In this document: one piece after another, positions 52,481 through 61,550 of the stretch
How the letters are laid out: every line of letters starts with the position of its first letter
Position numbering within the stretch: position 1 is the first letter of the stretch
DNA from: Tildeniella torsiva UHER 1998/13D
GTDB lineage: Bacteria > Cyanobacteriota > Cyanobacteriia > Phormidesmidales > Phormidesmidaceae
NCBI GenBank assembly: GCA_019358835.1
Contig: JAHHIH010000011.1
Span: 62,001-126,000 of the forward strand
Reading direction: 5' to 3'
DNA length: 64,000 nucleotides
Translations under genes and position numbers: made by a program
Notes under the pieces: generated by a model
The model's database searches: none
The model's input: only the letters and a program-made list of their open reading frames with translations
What the model was told of the DNA's origin: nothing

Positions 52481-54016
52481 TTATCGTCCCAGCTTTGCCT
52501 CCACGTGGATAGCCAGAGCGGTCATTTCAGGTAGGGTGGTGGTAAACTGCCCGGCGCGGTTGACCAGAACAACTTTGGCGTCGTTGGCGCAGGCGGTGCC
52601 GTCGTCGCTGAGCCCACCCTGGACAACATTGCAGTAGCGGCCCTGGGGTAGCTGGGTTTGAAAGGTGTGGGTCAGCGGTTGAGCCTCGCGGTTGATGGCT
52701 ACAAAGCCCAGGTCGCCCCGGCCAAAGGCGATCTGGTTTCCCTGGTTGCTCCACCAGTCGGTGACTTCGGCCACGGGCTGGGTGGCGTTGCGAAAGCCGA
52801 CCATGCCTGCAATAGCGGGCCAGCGGTGCTCGCAGACCCAGTCGCCAAAGCAGTTGGCCTGGCCATTTTGGTAGACGGGGCGGGTGGTGCCGTCCTCGTA
52901 GGCCGGTGGCCCCTGCTCGGAGTCGTCAAAGGCAAAGCTCGACATCACCTGGGGTTTGCCGTAGGGAAAAGCGAGCATAAACACGTTGGCCAGAGCGTAG
53001 AGGTCGCCGTTTTTGTAGGTGAGGTAGTCGCCGCCGCCGCCGTGGCCTCGCTGTTTGTCGTGGTTGTCGATAAAAATCACCGCTTGGCTAGAGGGGGCCA
53101 GGCCCCAGCCCTCGCCCAGGGTTTGTAGATTGGCGAGGGTTTGACCCTCTAGCCCCAAAAAGGCCTCGCCCATAAAGCGGCCATACTTAAAGTCGAGCAC
53201 ATTGCCGCTGTCGTAGAAGTCTTGCTTGCGAATGGCTTCGGTGCCGGGGTCGATCACTTCTTGGTAGATGTAGAGATCGGTGTCGGGGTGGCGATCGCGC
53301 AGTTGCTTCAAAATTTGCCCCAGCTCTTCGTTGCGAATGTGTTTGGCGGCGTCAATGCGAAAGCCCGCTACCCCCATATCCACCAGTTCGCTCATGTAGT
53401 TGACGATGGTGGCCTGCACGGTGCTAGAGCTGGTGTTAAGGTCTGCCAGGCCGACCAGTTCGCACTGGGTAACGTTTTCGGCGTCGCCGTAGTTGGTGAC
53501 AGGTTGGTGGCAGTCGTTAAAGTCTTCGGGAGCGTAGAGGTCAGGATAGTCGTACTTGCTGAACCGGGTACCGGCGCTGCCCACCCCATTTTCAAACCCG
53601 GTCATGTGGTTGATGACAGCGTCGGCATAAATGGAGACCCCGGCATTGCGACAGCGATCGATCATGGCTTGCAGCTCGGCGCGGCTGCCGCTGCGGCTTT
53701 CGAGTTGATAGCTAACCACCTGGTAGCGCTGCCACCAGGGATAGTCATAGTCAGGCAGCACGATATGCTCGTGGGGAGGCGAAATTTGCACAGCTCTATA
53801 GCCGTTAGGGCCGAGGTAGGTTTCGCACTCGGTAGCAATGTCGTTCCAGGTCCATTCAAACAGGTGCACTAGGGCCGTGGGCGGGGCAGGCTCCACCGGC
53901 GCCGGGGTCAGCGAGATTTCAGAAGACAGTGCCGGAACTAAAGCACTGGGGGTTGACAGCATCACCAGGCCCACCAGGCTACTGGCTGAGACTGCACCCA
54001 AGACGATTTTCCACAT
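52481..54016 (-). CDS. Secreted animal-type alpha-amylase (GH13)
   Basis: A 511-residue GH13 alpha-amylase with a signal peptide-like start. The catalytic nucleophile is D222 in GFRIDAAKH, the acid E253 in QEVID, and the third carboxylate D320 in FIDNHD. The RGHGGGG loop after it is the mobile glycine loop of animal and Streptomyces/Pseudoalteromonas-type enzymes. In chloride-site terms, R220 and N318 are kept but the third ligand (Arg/Lys337 in pancreatic amylase) reads Gln (KPQVMSS), suggesting chloride independence. ATG 54016 is preferred over 54091. Confidence 0.93.
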   Translation of the reverse strand: MWKIVLGAVSASSLVGLVMLSTPSALVPALSSEISLTPAPVEPAPPTALVHLFEWTWNDIATECETYLGPNGYRAVQISPPHEHIVLPDYDYPWWQRYQVVSYQLESRSGSRAELQAMIDRCRNAGVSIYADAVINHMTGFENGVGSAGTRFSKYDYPDLYAPEDFNDCHQPVTNYGDAENVTQCELVGLADLNTSSSTVQATIVNYMSELVDMGVAGFRIDAAKHIRNEELGQILKQLRDRHPDTDLYIYQEVIDPGTEAIRKQDFYDSGNVLDFKYGRFMGEAFLGLEGQTLANLQTLGEGWGLAPSSQAVIFIDNHDKQRGHGGGGDYLTYKNGDLYALANVFMLAFPYGKPQVMSSFAFDDSEQGPPAYEDGTTRPVYQNGQANCFGDWVCEHRWPAIAGMVGFRNATQPVAEVTDWWSNQGNQIAFGRGDLGFVAINREAQPLTHTFQTQLPQGRYCNVVQGGLSDDGTACANDAKVVLVNRAGQFTTTLPEMTALAIHVEAKLGR

Positions 54017-54244
54017 AGCGGTATTTGGTCTGAAACAGTATAAAAACCAACAATTTTGACCCATAGCGTTGGCCATTGTCACCGCTATCATGCACCTCTG
54101 ACCTGTAAAAATAACCCTTCCCAGCCAAGGCTCCCCACTGGAACCGGTGGTCTCCCCCCTGGAGGAAGCGATCTTTTTCGAGCTGAGCTAAATTCAAAGG
54201 AAGCCCAAGGCGATCGCTCTGTAAGCTACTGGCTTTTCTCTGGG

Positions 54245-54271
54245 GTGTCCCCTGAGAAAAGTCGAAGGGAT
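54245..54271. repeat. Degenerate palindromic repeat fragment
   Basis: GTGTCCCCTGAGAAAAGTCG (54245-54264), followed by AAGGGAT, resembles the common cyanobacterial repeat GTCCCTGAG..GTCGAAGGGAC. Only one arm is well preserved. Confidence 0.4.
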
Positions 54272-54305
54272 CGTCCTCTACTATCCACCCAACCTCCTAA
54301 TCCCT

Positions 54306-54473
54306 ATGTTTTTCCCTTTTTGCGCCCCACCGTCCGCCGAATCGCGTCGCCAGTACCAGCGCTACAAGCTAGAGATGATGAAATCCTGGCGCGATTCCTT
54401 AGAAGCCCGCCTAGCTGCCCTCAATGCCGCGATTAGCACCGTGGAGCAGCAGATTAGCCAGGAAGGGGAATAG
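54306..54473 (+). CDS. Small coiled-coil-like protein (55 aa)
   Basis: A 55-codon gene. The product begins MFFPFCAPPSAESRRQYQRY and continues as an amphipathic helix (KLEMMKSWRDSLEARLAAL and STVEQQISQEGE). No family recognised; the helical heptad pattern with Leu/Ala positions suggests a short coiled coil. No ribosome binding site is apparent before the ATG (TAATCCCT), so the start is uncertain. Divergent from the amylase. Confidence 0.55.
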   Translation: MFFPFCAPPSAESRRQYQRYKLEMMKSWRDSLEARLAALNAAISTVEQQISQEGE

Positions 54474-54475
54474 GA

Positions 54476-54567
54476 GCAGGTGAGGTAGATGAGGAGGGTG
54501 AGGGAGGTGGGAAAGACGAGAGAGTTCCTGTTATCCCTTCATCTTCCCTACCGCCCTCACCCCTCCA
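54476..54567. repeat. G-rich/C-rich dispersed repeat
   Basis: A G/A-rich run directly after a stop codon (54476-54518, GAGGGTGAGGGAGG type) is followed by a C/T-rich run (54539-54567, TACCGCCCTCACCCC type). It has the same layout as the runs at 29029-29140 and 40201-40392. Confidence 0.6.
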
Positions 54568-54711
54568 ATCCAAAGGGATTAACCACAGTTTTCTCCCGCT
54601 GGGCTAGGAAAACTACACTTTTTGCCGTCCTAGTCCCCTAGGATATGACCTTAGCGGATGCGGCTGTCGCGGCTCCGCTAGCTATCTTCGTTTTGGGTTG
54701 TCCCGCTGGTT

Positions 54712-56379
54712 ATGCCTGACTCTCCTTCGCCTATGTCCCTGGCCCTGCCCCTAGGGGGTGTCGTTCCGCTGCTGCAGCCGATTGGCGTTAAGGCGCTCTA
54801 CGGTCTAACCCTGCAGGGCGACCATCTGCTGGCCGTAGACCCGTTTCGCGGCTACCTGCTGCGTATTGACCCCAAAACTGAACAAATGGAGGTGCTCAAC
54901 ACCTCCCAGGCTGAGGCTTTCTATGGGGCTACGGGCGTTGCCTGCTGGCAAGACCAGCTGTGGTTTAGCCGAGATCACACCGTCTACACCACCACCCTCA
55001 GCGCCATGCAGCCTGAGCCGGTGGTGACCCTGCCCTACCCCGCCGACGGCATCGCCGTGTGGGAAAACACCCTCTACATCAGCTGTAAAAAGGGGGGCTG
55101 CATTTTTGTCTGCGATCGCACCTCGGGCCAGCGCATTACCCAGTTCCCGGCGCCGGGCATTGGGGTCGAAAATCTCTCGGTGTGGGGCGACTACCTGTGG
55201 GCCTGCGACCAGGCCGAGCAAACCGTCTACTGCCTCGATCGCGCTACGGGCGAGCTGGTGGTCAAAATGCTCACCCCCTTTGACACCCCCACGGGGATCG
55301 CGGTGCCGCCCCACACCACCCCCGACAGCGGTACCGTCTGGGTGGCTTACGCCAACGAAGAACCCTACGTGCGCGACGACCCCAACGGTGAAGAGCCCTA
55401 CGTGCTGACCTTTCGCGATCGCACCCTGATCCATCCCCTCAGCTATCGCTGGTACAAAGAGGCCAACTACTGCCGCACCACCGGCTACCTGGTTGAAATG
55501 ACCTACGTCGAAGAGATCGACACCCTTGAAGATGCCCAGCCCCTCGAGAACATTGAGTGGCGCATCGCCTTTCCCACCACCACCGATCGCCAGCGAGTGA
55601 AATCGGTGGAGTCGGTGGGGTTGCCCTTTACCGAAGTGCAGCAGGCAGGCGATCGCGTCGCCAGTTTCAAATTCGACCGCATCGACCCCAACCAGCGCCA
55701 CCTCTTTGGTTGGAAGGCCCTCGTCGAGGTCTACGGCATCAAGTACCAGCTCACCCCCCGCCAGGTCGAGTCGGCCCCGCCCCTGCCCCAGGAATATGGC
55801 CCCCGCTACTTAATCGACGACGACGAACTGGCCATGGATATGCCCATGATTCAGGCCGCCGCCCGCGAGAGCGTCGGCACCGAAACCAACCTGCTGCGCC
55901 AGGTGCTCAGCATTCGCAACTACGTCTACGACAAGCTATCCTACGCGGTGACGCCTGCGATCGAAACCCCCGACGTGGTGCTCCAGCGGGGGCGCGGCTC
56001 CTGCGGCGAATACGTCGGCCTGCTGCTGGCCCTGATGCGCCTCAACGGCATTGCCTGCCGCACGGTAGGGCGCTACAAGTGCCCCGCCCACGCCGACCAG
56101 CCCGGCATCTACCTAGAGCCCGAGTTCAACCACGTGTGGATTGAGTTCTACATTCCCGGCTTTGGTTGGGTACCTATGGAGTCTAACCCCGACGATGTGC
56201 AGGAGGGCGGCCCTTACCCCACCCGCTTTTTCATGGGCCTCCCCTGGTGGCATGTGGAAATGGCCAAAGGCATTCCCTTCGAAAAGCTGATTCGCCCTGC
56301 CGATAGCCCAGACGCCCGCCTGGGTGATTTGGCCGTCAACCACATGCGGTTCAAAATTTTGGGCGAGCTGACTCCCTAA
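54712..56379 (+). CDS. Beta-propeller / transglutaminase-like fusion protein
   Basis: A 555-residue cytosolic protein. Residues 1-200 are propeller-like blades (LTLQGDHLLAVDPFRGYLLRIDP, ITQFPAPGIGVENLSVWGDYLW). Residues about 375-555 are a transglutaminase-like cysteine peptidase domain with the triad visible as C428 (GRGSCGEYV), H475 (FNHVWIEFY) and D495 region (MESNPDDVQ). A linker with YRWYKEANYC joins them. Transglutaminase-fold proteins of this kind in bacteria are usually proteases. Monocistronic; followed by a palindromic terminator. Confidence 0.82.
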   Translation: MPDSPSPMSLALPLGGVVPLLQPIGVKALYGLTLQGDHLLAVDPFRGYLLRIDPKTEQMEVLNTSQAEAFYGATGVACWQDQLWFSRDHTVYTTTLSAMQPEPVVTLPYPADGIAVWENTLYISCKKGGCIFVCDRTSGQRITQFPAPGIGVENLSVWGDYLWACDQAEQTVYCLDRATGELVVKMLTPFDTPTGIAVPPHTTPDSGTVWVAYANEEPYVRDDPNGEEPYVLTFRDRTLIHPLSYRWYKEANYCRTTGYLVEMTYVEEIDTLEDAQPLENIEWRIAFPTTTDRQRVKSVESVGLPFTEVQQAGDRVASFKFDRIDPNQRHLFGWKALVEVYGIKYQLTPRQVESAPPLPQEYGPRYLIDDDELAMDMPMIQAAARESVGTETNLLRQVLSIRNYVYDKLSYAVTPAIETPDVVLQRGRGSCGEYVGLLLALMRLNGIACRTVGRYKCPAHADQPGIYLEPEFNHVWIEFYIPGFGWVPMESNPDDVQEGGPYPTRFFMGLPWWHVEMAKGIPFEKLIRPADSPDARLGDLAVNHMRFKILGELTP

Positions 56380-56410
56380 TACTCTACGGCGAAAATTCAG
56401 CTGCCGATGA

Positions 56411-56432
56411 ACAAGGGGCTTAAGCCCCTTGT
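56411..56432. terminator. Palindromic terminator (ACAAGGGGCTT type)
   Basis: A perfect 22-bp palindrome, 11-bp arms ACAAGGGGCTT/AAGCCCCTTGT, about 30 bases after the transglutaminase stop. It is a palindrome type often repeated between cyanobacterial genes. No U-tract. Confidence 0.65.
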
Positions 56433-56533
56433 CTGAGCTGATACCTCATAGGCAAACCTATGCCGTCGAGTTAGTGCAGGCTGCTGCTCAATTATCGTTA
56501 AGATGGGCCAGGTCAGTTATCCCTTTTACCTTT

Positions 56534-56755
56534 ATGTCTATTTCTAAAGACGAAGCCAAGCAGCTGCTTGAGCGCATGATTTTTGACGCCACCGAGCCCC
56601 AAGACTGGGTGCAAGACGTGTGGGGCCTCAGCCCCCTGATGGGGGACAGCGCCGCAAAGCTTTTAGAGGCTTTCTACATCCTCATCGACTGTTGCCCTGA
56701 CGAGCAGCTCGACAACTTGATTAAGGGACTGTATAGAGATCAGCTAGAGTTTTAG
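56534..56755 (+). CDS. Small conserved hypothetical protein
   Basis: A 73-residue helical protein starting MSISKDEAKQLLERMIFDATEPQDW and continuing VWGLSPLMGDSAAKLLEAFYILIDCCPDEQLDNLI. It is strongly alpha-helical with two Cys together (DCCPDE). Not recognised. ATG 56534 is chosen since upstream sequence is not conserved in character. A short hairpin follows the stop. Confidence 0.65.
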   Translation: MSISKDEAKQLLERMIFDATEPQDWVQDVWGLSPLMGDSAAKLLEAFYILIDCCPDEQLDNLIKGLYRDQLEF

Positions 56756-56788
56756 CCACTGATCTCTTTTTGGAACAAAAAAGTGAGT

Positions 56789-56809
56789 CCCTCGATTAGC
56801 TGTCGAGGG
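56789..56809. terminator. Small hairpin between convergent genes
   Basis: CCCTCGA (56789-56795) pairs with TCGAGGG (56803-56809), seven-base loop, between the 73-residue gene and the glycosyltransferase gene. Confidence 0.5.
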
Positions 56810-56851
56810 GAGCCGATGGAGTACTTTGCATAAGCTCTAACTAAACTGTTG

Positions 56852-58069
56852 CTACTCAATATTTTGAATAACATCTTCTACTTGAGCTTGCCAGCTTTGT
56901 GAATACGAGAAAAACTGATCCCTCAAGATCATGGCATTCTCTTGCTTCTGCTGGTATAGCTCTGTGTTTGTCGCCAGTTCCAAAATAGCGTTGAAATAGT
57001 CATCTACGTCGTCTGGAGTAACTTCTATAGCGGCATCCCTAACTACAGACAGGGCGGGGCACACCGAAGATGTGACGATGGGTCTCCCCATAATCACACC
57101 CTCAGCAACGACTTTGTTAAATCCTTCAATAAAGTCCTTAGTTGTTGGAACAACGACAACATGGGACGTTTCATACATCTTGTGAAGCTTATCTCGCTTG
57201 CAGTGCCCTTGCACAATAAATTGCTTTTCAATACCGGCTGCCAATGCAGCTGCCTTGAGCTTCTCTACCTGACTGCCCGTACCGCAAATATTGAAAACAG
57301 AGTTAGGTCTGACCGATATAAATCGTTTCGCAACGTCTAAAAGCAAATAAATTCCTTTACTGACTTCCACCCTGCCAGCGAAGAGAATCTGGAATGTTTC
57401 AGTTTCAGTTTCAGTTTCAGGATCATAATTCTGAATCTTGACATTCTCAAGGGCATCTTTTCTATAGGTAGGAGCAAATGTCCGAATAGGACGGCTTCTA
57501 CCTTTAGTAATTTTAGTAATCTGGTCCTTGATATCGTCAGAAATGACGCAGATCTCTTCACAACCATACCGAAAGAACCAGCTGTTCAGCCTTTGAATGA
57601 TTCGCTGTACGGCACTGGGCTGCTTGTGTTTGGGCCACAGGGTACAGTGAATTGTAGGAATAACCCTAATACCAAACAAAGGAAGAATACCCAGGAGGAA
57701 CCAAAAGGTTCTATCTTGAGTAACGATCAAAATATCAGCTTTAAATAAAATTACTGAATAGATTAGCCTAAGGCCTGACCAAAACTGACCGGCAAAGTAG
57801 GCGATACTGCCTCTAAACTGATGTTGCAGGGATCTAAACTCAACCCTAAAATTCTGATCCTGTATCAGCCCTTTCTTATCTCTTGCTGAAATCAGCCAGG
57901 ATTTTGCATTAAATTTGCTGGCTAATTCAAAAAATTGTTGAGCGTACGTGATTGCAAAATGCGAAGGGTCATCTTGTCCTAAAACCCAATGCATGTAAAC
58001 ACTCGTAGCATCTACAGGAGCTGAAGAATAGACTATTCTCAGCTGTTTATCAAGACTCATGCTAGCCAT
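56852..58069 (-). CDS. Glycosyltransferase (GT4-like)
   Basis: A 405-residue glycosyltransferase of GT-B fold. Typical elements: a nucleotide-sugar-binding region LFAGRVEVSKGIYLLLDVA, then FNICGTGSQVEKLKAAAL and the ExxxxG-type end FNKVVAEGVIMGRPIVTS. Start uncertain: ATG at 58069 or 58060, or TTG 58090. The DNA has lower GC than neighbours and contains a (GAAACT) hexamer microrepeat coding for (ET)n, near 57400-57420. Standing alone without other cell-surface genes, it looks transferred. Substrate unknown. Confidence 0.87.
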   Translation of the reverse strand: MASMSLDKQLRIVYSSAPVDATSVYMHWVLGQDDPSHFAITYAQQFFELASKFNAKSWLISARDKKGLIQDQNFRVEFRSLQHQFRGSIAYFAGQFWSGLRLIYSVILFKADILIVTQDRTFWFLLGILPLFGIRVIPTIHCTLWPKHKQPSAVQRIIQRLNSWFFRYGCEEICVISDDIKDQITKITKGRSRPIRTFAPTYRKDALENVKIQNYDPETETETETFQILFAGRVEVSKGIYLLLDVAKRFISVRPNSVFNICGTGSQVEKLKAAALAAGIEKQFIVQGHCKRDKLHKMYETSHVVVVPTTKDFIEGFNKVVAEGVIMGRPIVTSSVCPALSVVRDAAIEVTPDDVDDYFNAILELATNTELYQQKQENAMILRDQFFSYSQSWQAQVEDVIQNIE

Positions 58070-58613
58070 AGGGACGCGTTTTTTCGGCAACCTTCATGCT
58101 ACTGTTTAAACATTTTCTTGCATGTTAGCCATGCAACATTTTAGGTCTAGTTGTAGCAACTTATGAATTGGTAGATGCAGCTTCTGACGCTATAGCTCAG
58201 TTTTTACTTTGATCAAGATAAATAATCTAAATATGGTTCGCCTGGAGCCTATATGAACCGAATTTGATGATATATGAAGTCTGGAGTCCTGTCCTATGCC
58301 TTTGGGTAGGGTTTGGCCTCTACTGCACGACTGAATAGATAAGCGATTAGTTATGAGGTCAGAGGATTGCCCGTGTAGGAACAGACCTGGATGGGACAGC
58401 CTGCCGCACACTTGAAAGTACAAGGACGGGCAAAGTCCTTTGACTGTGCCCCATCGCGAGGAATATATCGTGGCAGCGATGATGGGCATGCTTTGCCTCG
58501 CCCATCCTACGTTGGCGACTTCTTACAACACCTGAAAGAAAATTCTCACCCCCCAACCGTTATTGGTAAGCTGGAGGTTTGTTTCGTCGATCGCAGAGTT
58601 GGGGCAGTAAGGC
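58070..58613. other. Gap between glycosyltransferase and aminotransferase
   Basis: About 540 bases, no gene supported. The left part is AT-rich like the glycosyltransferase gene; the right part is ordinary. It contains one dispersed-type hairpin at 58481-58506 and presumably the promoters of both divergent genes. Confidence 0.5.
58481..58506. repeat. Dispersed-type hairpin GATGGGC/GCCCATC
   Basis: GATGGGC (58481-58487) pairs with GCCCATC (58500-58506), followed by CTACGTTGG. The layout is typical of short repeats between cyanobacterial genes. Confidence 0.5.
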
Positions 58614-59762
58614 ATGGATAACAAGTTGATGCTGATGATTCCGGGACCGACCCCGGTACCCGAGCAGGTGCTGTTGGCCATGGCCAAGCACCCCATGGGC
58701 CACCGTAGCGGCGAGTTTAGCGCCCTGATGGGCGAGGTGACCGAAAACCTCAAGTGGCTGCACCAGACCCAAAACGATGTGCTGGTGCTCTGTGCCAGCG
58801 GCACCGGGGCCATGGAAGCGGGCATTATCAACTTTCTCAGCGCGGGCGATAAGGTGCTGGTAGGCAACAACGGCAAGTTTGGCGAACGCTGGGGCGAAGT
58901 AGCCCGCGCCTACGGCCTCGACACCCACGAAATTACCGCCGAGTGGGGTAAACCCCTCAACCCCGACGATTTCAAGGCTGCTTTAGACGCCGACACCGCT
59001 AAAGACATCAAAGCGGTGATTATCACCCACAGCGAAACCTCCACTGGGGTGCTCAATGATCTGGAAACTATCAACCGCCACGTCAAAGCCCACGGTGCGC
59101 TGATTATAGTGGATGCGGTGACCAGCCTGGGAGCGATCTCGGTGCCGGTAGACGAGTGGGGTCTGGATGTGGTGGCCTCGGGTTCCCAAAAGGGCTACAT
59201 GATTCCGCCGGGGCTAGCCTTTGTCAGCGTCAGCGCCAAGGCCTGGGAAGCTTACGAAACCGCGACTCTGCCTAAGTTTTACCTTGACCTCAAGCCCTAC
59301 AGCAAAGGGGCAGCTAAGAATACGACCCCCTTCACCCCCCCGGTGAATATGTTCTTTGCCCTCCATACGGCGCTGCAAATGATGCAGAAAGAGGGGCTAG
59401 AGGCGATTTTTGCCCGCCACGATCGCCAGAAGCGAGCCACCCGCGCCGCCATGACCGCTCTCAACCTACCGCTGTTTGGGGCCGACGACTGCGCTAGCCC
59501 CGCGATTACCGCCGTCATGCCCCAGGGGGTCGATGCCGAGCAAATTCGCTCGGTGATGAAGAAGCAGTTTGATATTGCTCTGGCTGGGGGCCAAGACCAT
59601 CTGAAGGGCAAGATCTTTCGGATTGGGCACCTGGGCTTTGTGGGCGATCGCGATGTACTAACCGCCGTCGCTTCCCTAGAGGCCACTCTGACCAAGCTCG
59701 GCTACGACCAGTTCACCCCTGGGGCCGGGGTCAACGCCGCCGGGCAAATTTTGCTGGCCTAG
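58614..59762 (+). CDS. Class V PLP-dependent aminotransferase (serine-glyoxylate type)
   Basis: A 382-residue PLP enzyme of the serine/alanine-glyoxylate aminotransferase family. Start LMLMIPGPTPVPEQVLLAM is diagnostic; ASGTGAMEAGI binds the phosphate; the PLP-lysine is in SGSQKGYMIPPG. Anabaena relatives were once called the soluble hydrogenase 42 kDa subunit; photorespiratory glyoxylate metabolism is the likely role. Start ATG 58614. Monocistronic and convergent with the helicase. Confidence 0.94.
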   Translation: MDNKLMLMIPGPTPVPEQVLLAMAKHPMGHRSGEFSALMGEVTENLKWLHQTQNDVLVLCASGTGAMEAGIINFLSAGDKVLVGNNGKFGERWGEVARAYGLDTHEITAEWGKPLNPDDFKAALDADTAKDIKAVIITHSETSTGVLNDLETINRHVKAHGALIIVDAVTSLGAISVPVDEWGLDVVASGSQKGYMIPPGLAFVSVSAKAWEAYETATLPKFYLDLKPYSKGAAKNTTPFTPPVNMFFALHTALQMMQKEGLEAIFARHDRQKRATRAAMTALNLPLFGADDCASPAITAVMPQGVDAEQIRSVMKKQFDIALAGGQDHLKGKIFRIGHLGFVGDRDVLTAVASLEATLTKLGYDQFTPGAGVNAAGQILLA

Positions 59763-59781
59763 GCACCGCCAAAGGCCCCGG

Positions 59782-61356
59782 CTAGATCGCTTGACGCAGA
59801 TTCACCATCCGCTGAAAGCTGCCGGGGCCGCACTCTTTCTCAAACTCCAGCACAATCCAGTCCTGGCGCTTGCCGATGCGCTTGGCGCTTTTTTGCAGGT
59901 ACTCAAAATACTCCAGCATTTGCGTGGGGGTGGGCCAGGGGCCAAAGATCGAACCCAGGCACCAGGCATCCTTGGGCCAGCGACCGCAGTGCTCCCAAAA
60001 CGATCGCTCGGCCCAGGTCGGCGCATTGCGGCGATAGTAGGCGCGGCGACGGTGGCTGTGGAACAGCTCCATCAGGGTAGGAATGTCGTTGATCTGGTGA
60101 GCCTGGTCGGCAGAGTAGATTTCCACCATATCCTCAAGGTTGAGGGGGCGCTCGGTGATCCACTGGTGGCCGCAGTCGGGGCACTTGGCGATAAACGACA
60201 GCACAATCCGCCCGCACTGGGGGCAGGGCTTCGTGGGTGGTAGATTACCTCCCTCGCTGTTCTTTTGCTCCTGCACGGGCAGGTGGTAGTCCTTAATATC
60301 TTCGGGAAAGCCCAGGCGCTCCAGGTTGCCTGCCTGGTCGAGAATGATGCCGTACTGCTTGCCTGTTTGGGGTGAGATCCGCATCACCCGGCCAATCTGT
60401 TGCAGATGCAGGGCGCTCGACTGGGTGGGTCGTAGCATGAGCCCCACCTCTACGCTGGGCTCGTCAAAGCCGATGCTGATCACGTTGCAGGAGGTCAGCA
60501 CCAGGATGTTTTCGTCTCGCAGGTCGCTGTACATGCGCTTGCGGTCTTTGATCGGGGTGCCGCCCTCTACCGTGTCGGCGGTGATGCCAGCGGCGCGAAA
60601 GGCATCGGCGACGTGGCGGGCGTGCTCAATATCAACACAGAAGGCGATCGTGCGCTTGCCGGGGCAGAGGCGCTGCCACTCGCGGACGATTTTTTCGATC
60701 AGTTCGGGGCGATCGCAGGCATTCTTTAGCCCGGCCTCGTCGTAGTCGCCCCGCACGGTCTTCACTTCCTTCAGGTTGGCGACCCCATCCGGCGGCATGC
60801 TGTAGTACTTCATCGGGGCCAAAAAGCCCCGCTGTTGCAGGTCGCTGGGCACGGGCGAGGCCACCAAAGTATCCATAACGTCGCCCAGCTGTTCTTTGCC
60901 AAGGCGCTTGGGGGTGGCGGTCATTACTAGGTGCCAGGCATCGGGGAACGTTTTGAGCACCTTTTTGCCCACCTGGCTAAACAGCGTGATGTGCCCCTCG
61001 TCGTAGAACACCACATCGGCAGGCCACTGCTTCCACCAGTGCCGTTTCGACATGGTTTGAATGCTAGCGATCTGAATCGGGGCGTCGCGGTTCTCTTCCC
61101 AGCCCGCTTTAATGAAGCCGCAGTTGAGCCCAAAAGATTCCATCTTTTCGTAGGTTTGGCCCACCAGCACGTCCAGGTGCACCAAGAACATCAGCCGCTT
61201 GCCCGCCCGCTCGGCGTGGGCGCAGATCTGCCCGCTGATTACGGTTTTGCCCGCCCCGGTACCGGCGACGATCGCCACCCGCTTGTGCCCCTCGTTGAGC
61301 TTGCGGTAGAGGTCGTTGATCAGGTCAACCTGGTAGGGGCGGAGTTGGGGGGGCAT
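59782..61356 (-). CDS. SF2 DEAD/DEAH-type helicase with zinc ribbon
   Basis: A 524-residue helicase. Motif I AGTGAGKT (31-38), DExH box YDEGH (D119-H122), motif III TATP, motif VI QQIGRVMR. A zinc ribbon CPQC-x(n)-CPDC lies at about 385-405 and the remaining C-terminus contains RRRAYYRRNAPTWAERSFWEHCG. It is related to the phage T4 UvsW/RAD25-like branch of SF2 (DNA repair or restriction-type translocase), with exact role unknown. ATG 61356 is preferred to TTG 61371. A G/A-rich repeat precedes it at 61372-61425. Confidence 0.88.
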   Translation of the reverse strand: MPPQLRPYQVDLINDLYRKLNEGHKRVAIVAGTGAGKTVISGQICAHAERAGKRLMFLVHLDVLVGQTYEKMESFGLNCGFIKAGWEENRDAPIQIASIQTMSKRHWWKQWPADVVFYDEGHITLFSQVGKKVLKTFPDAWHLVMTATPKRLGKEQLGDVMDTLVASPVPSDLQQRGFLAPMKYYSMPPDGVANLKEVKTVRGDYDEAGLKNACDRPELIEKIVREWQRLCPGKRTIAFCVDIEHARHVADAFRAAGITADTVEGGTPIKDRKRMYSDLRDENILVLTSCNVISIGFDEPSVEVGLMLRPTQSSALHLQQIGRVMRISPQTGKQYGIILDQAGNLERLGFPEDIKDYHLPVQEQKNSEGGNLPPTKPCPQCGRIVLSFIAKCPDCGHQWITERPLNLEDMVEIYSADQAHQINDIPTLMELFHSHRRRAYYRRNAPTWAERSFWEHCGRWPKDAWCLGSIFGPWPTPTQMLEYFEYLQKSAKRIGKRQDWIVLEFEKECGPGSFQRMVNLRQAI

Positions 61357-61550
61357 TGGGCAGGCAAACAAGATGGGGAGGATGGGAAGGATGGGAAGGG
61401 GAGGAAGATGGGGAAGACCATTACTGTCCTCAGTCCATAAATCCCCCGACTCAATAATAAACGAGTACTACCTTCTGCCCTCGCAATCAAAAGCGCTAGT
61501 GGCAACGACGTTATCATGCAGGTAGCTAATCGAGGGACGAGCGCTTGAGC

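Noticed and set aside
54805-55701. Minus-strand frame of 298 codons
   Set aside because: Antisense to the propeller-transglutaminase gene; the product is Gly/His-rich without motifs.
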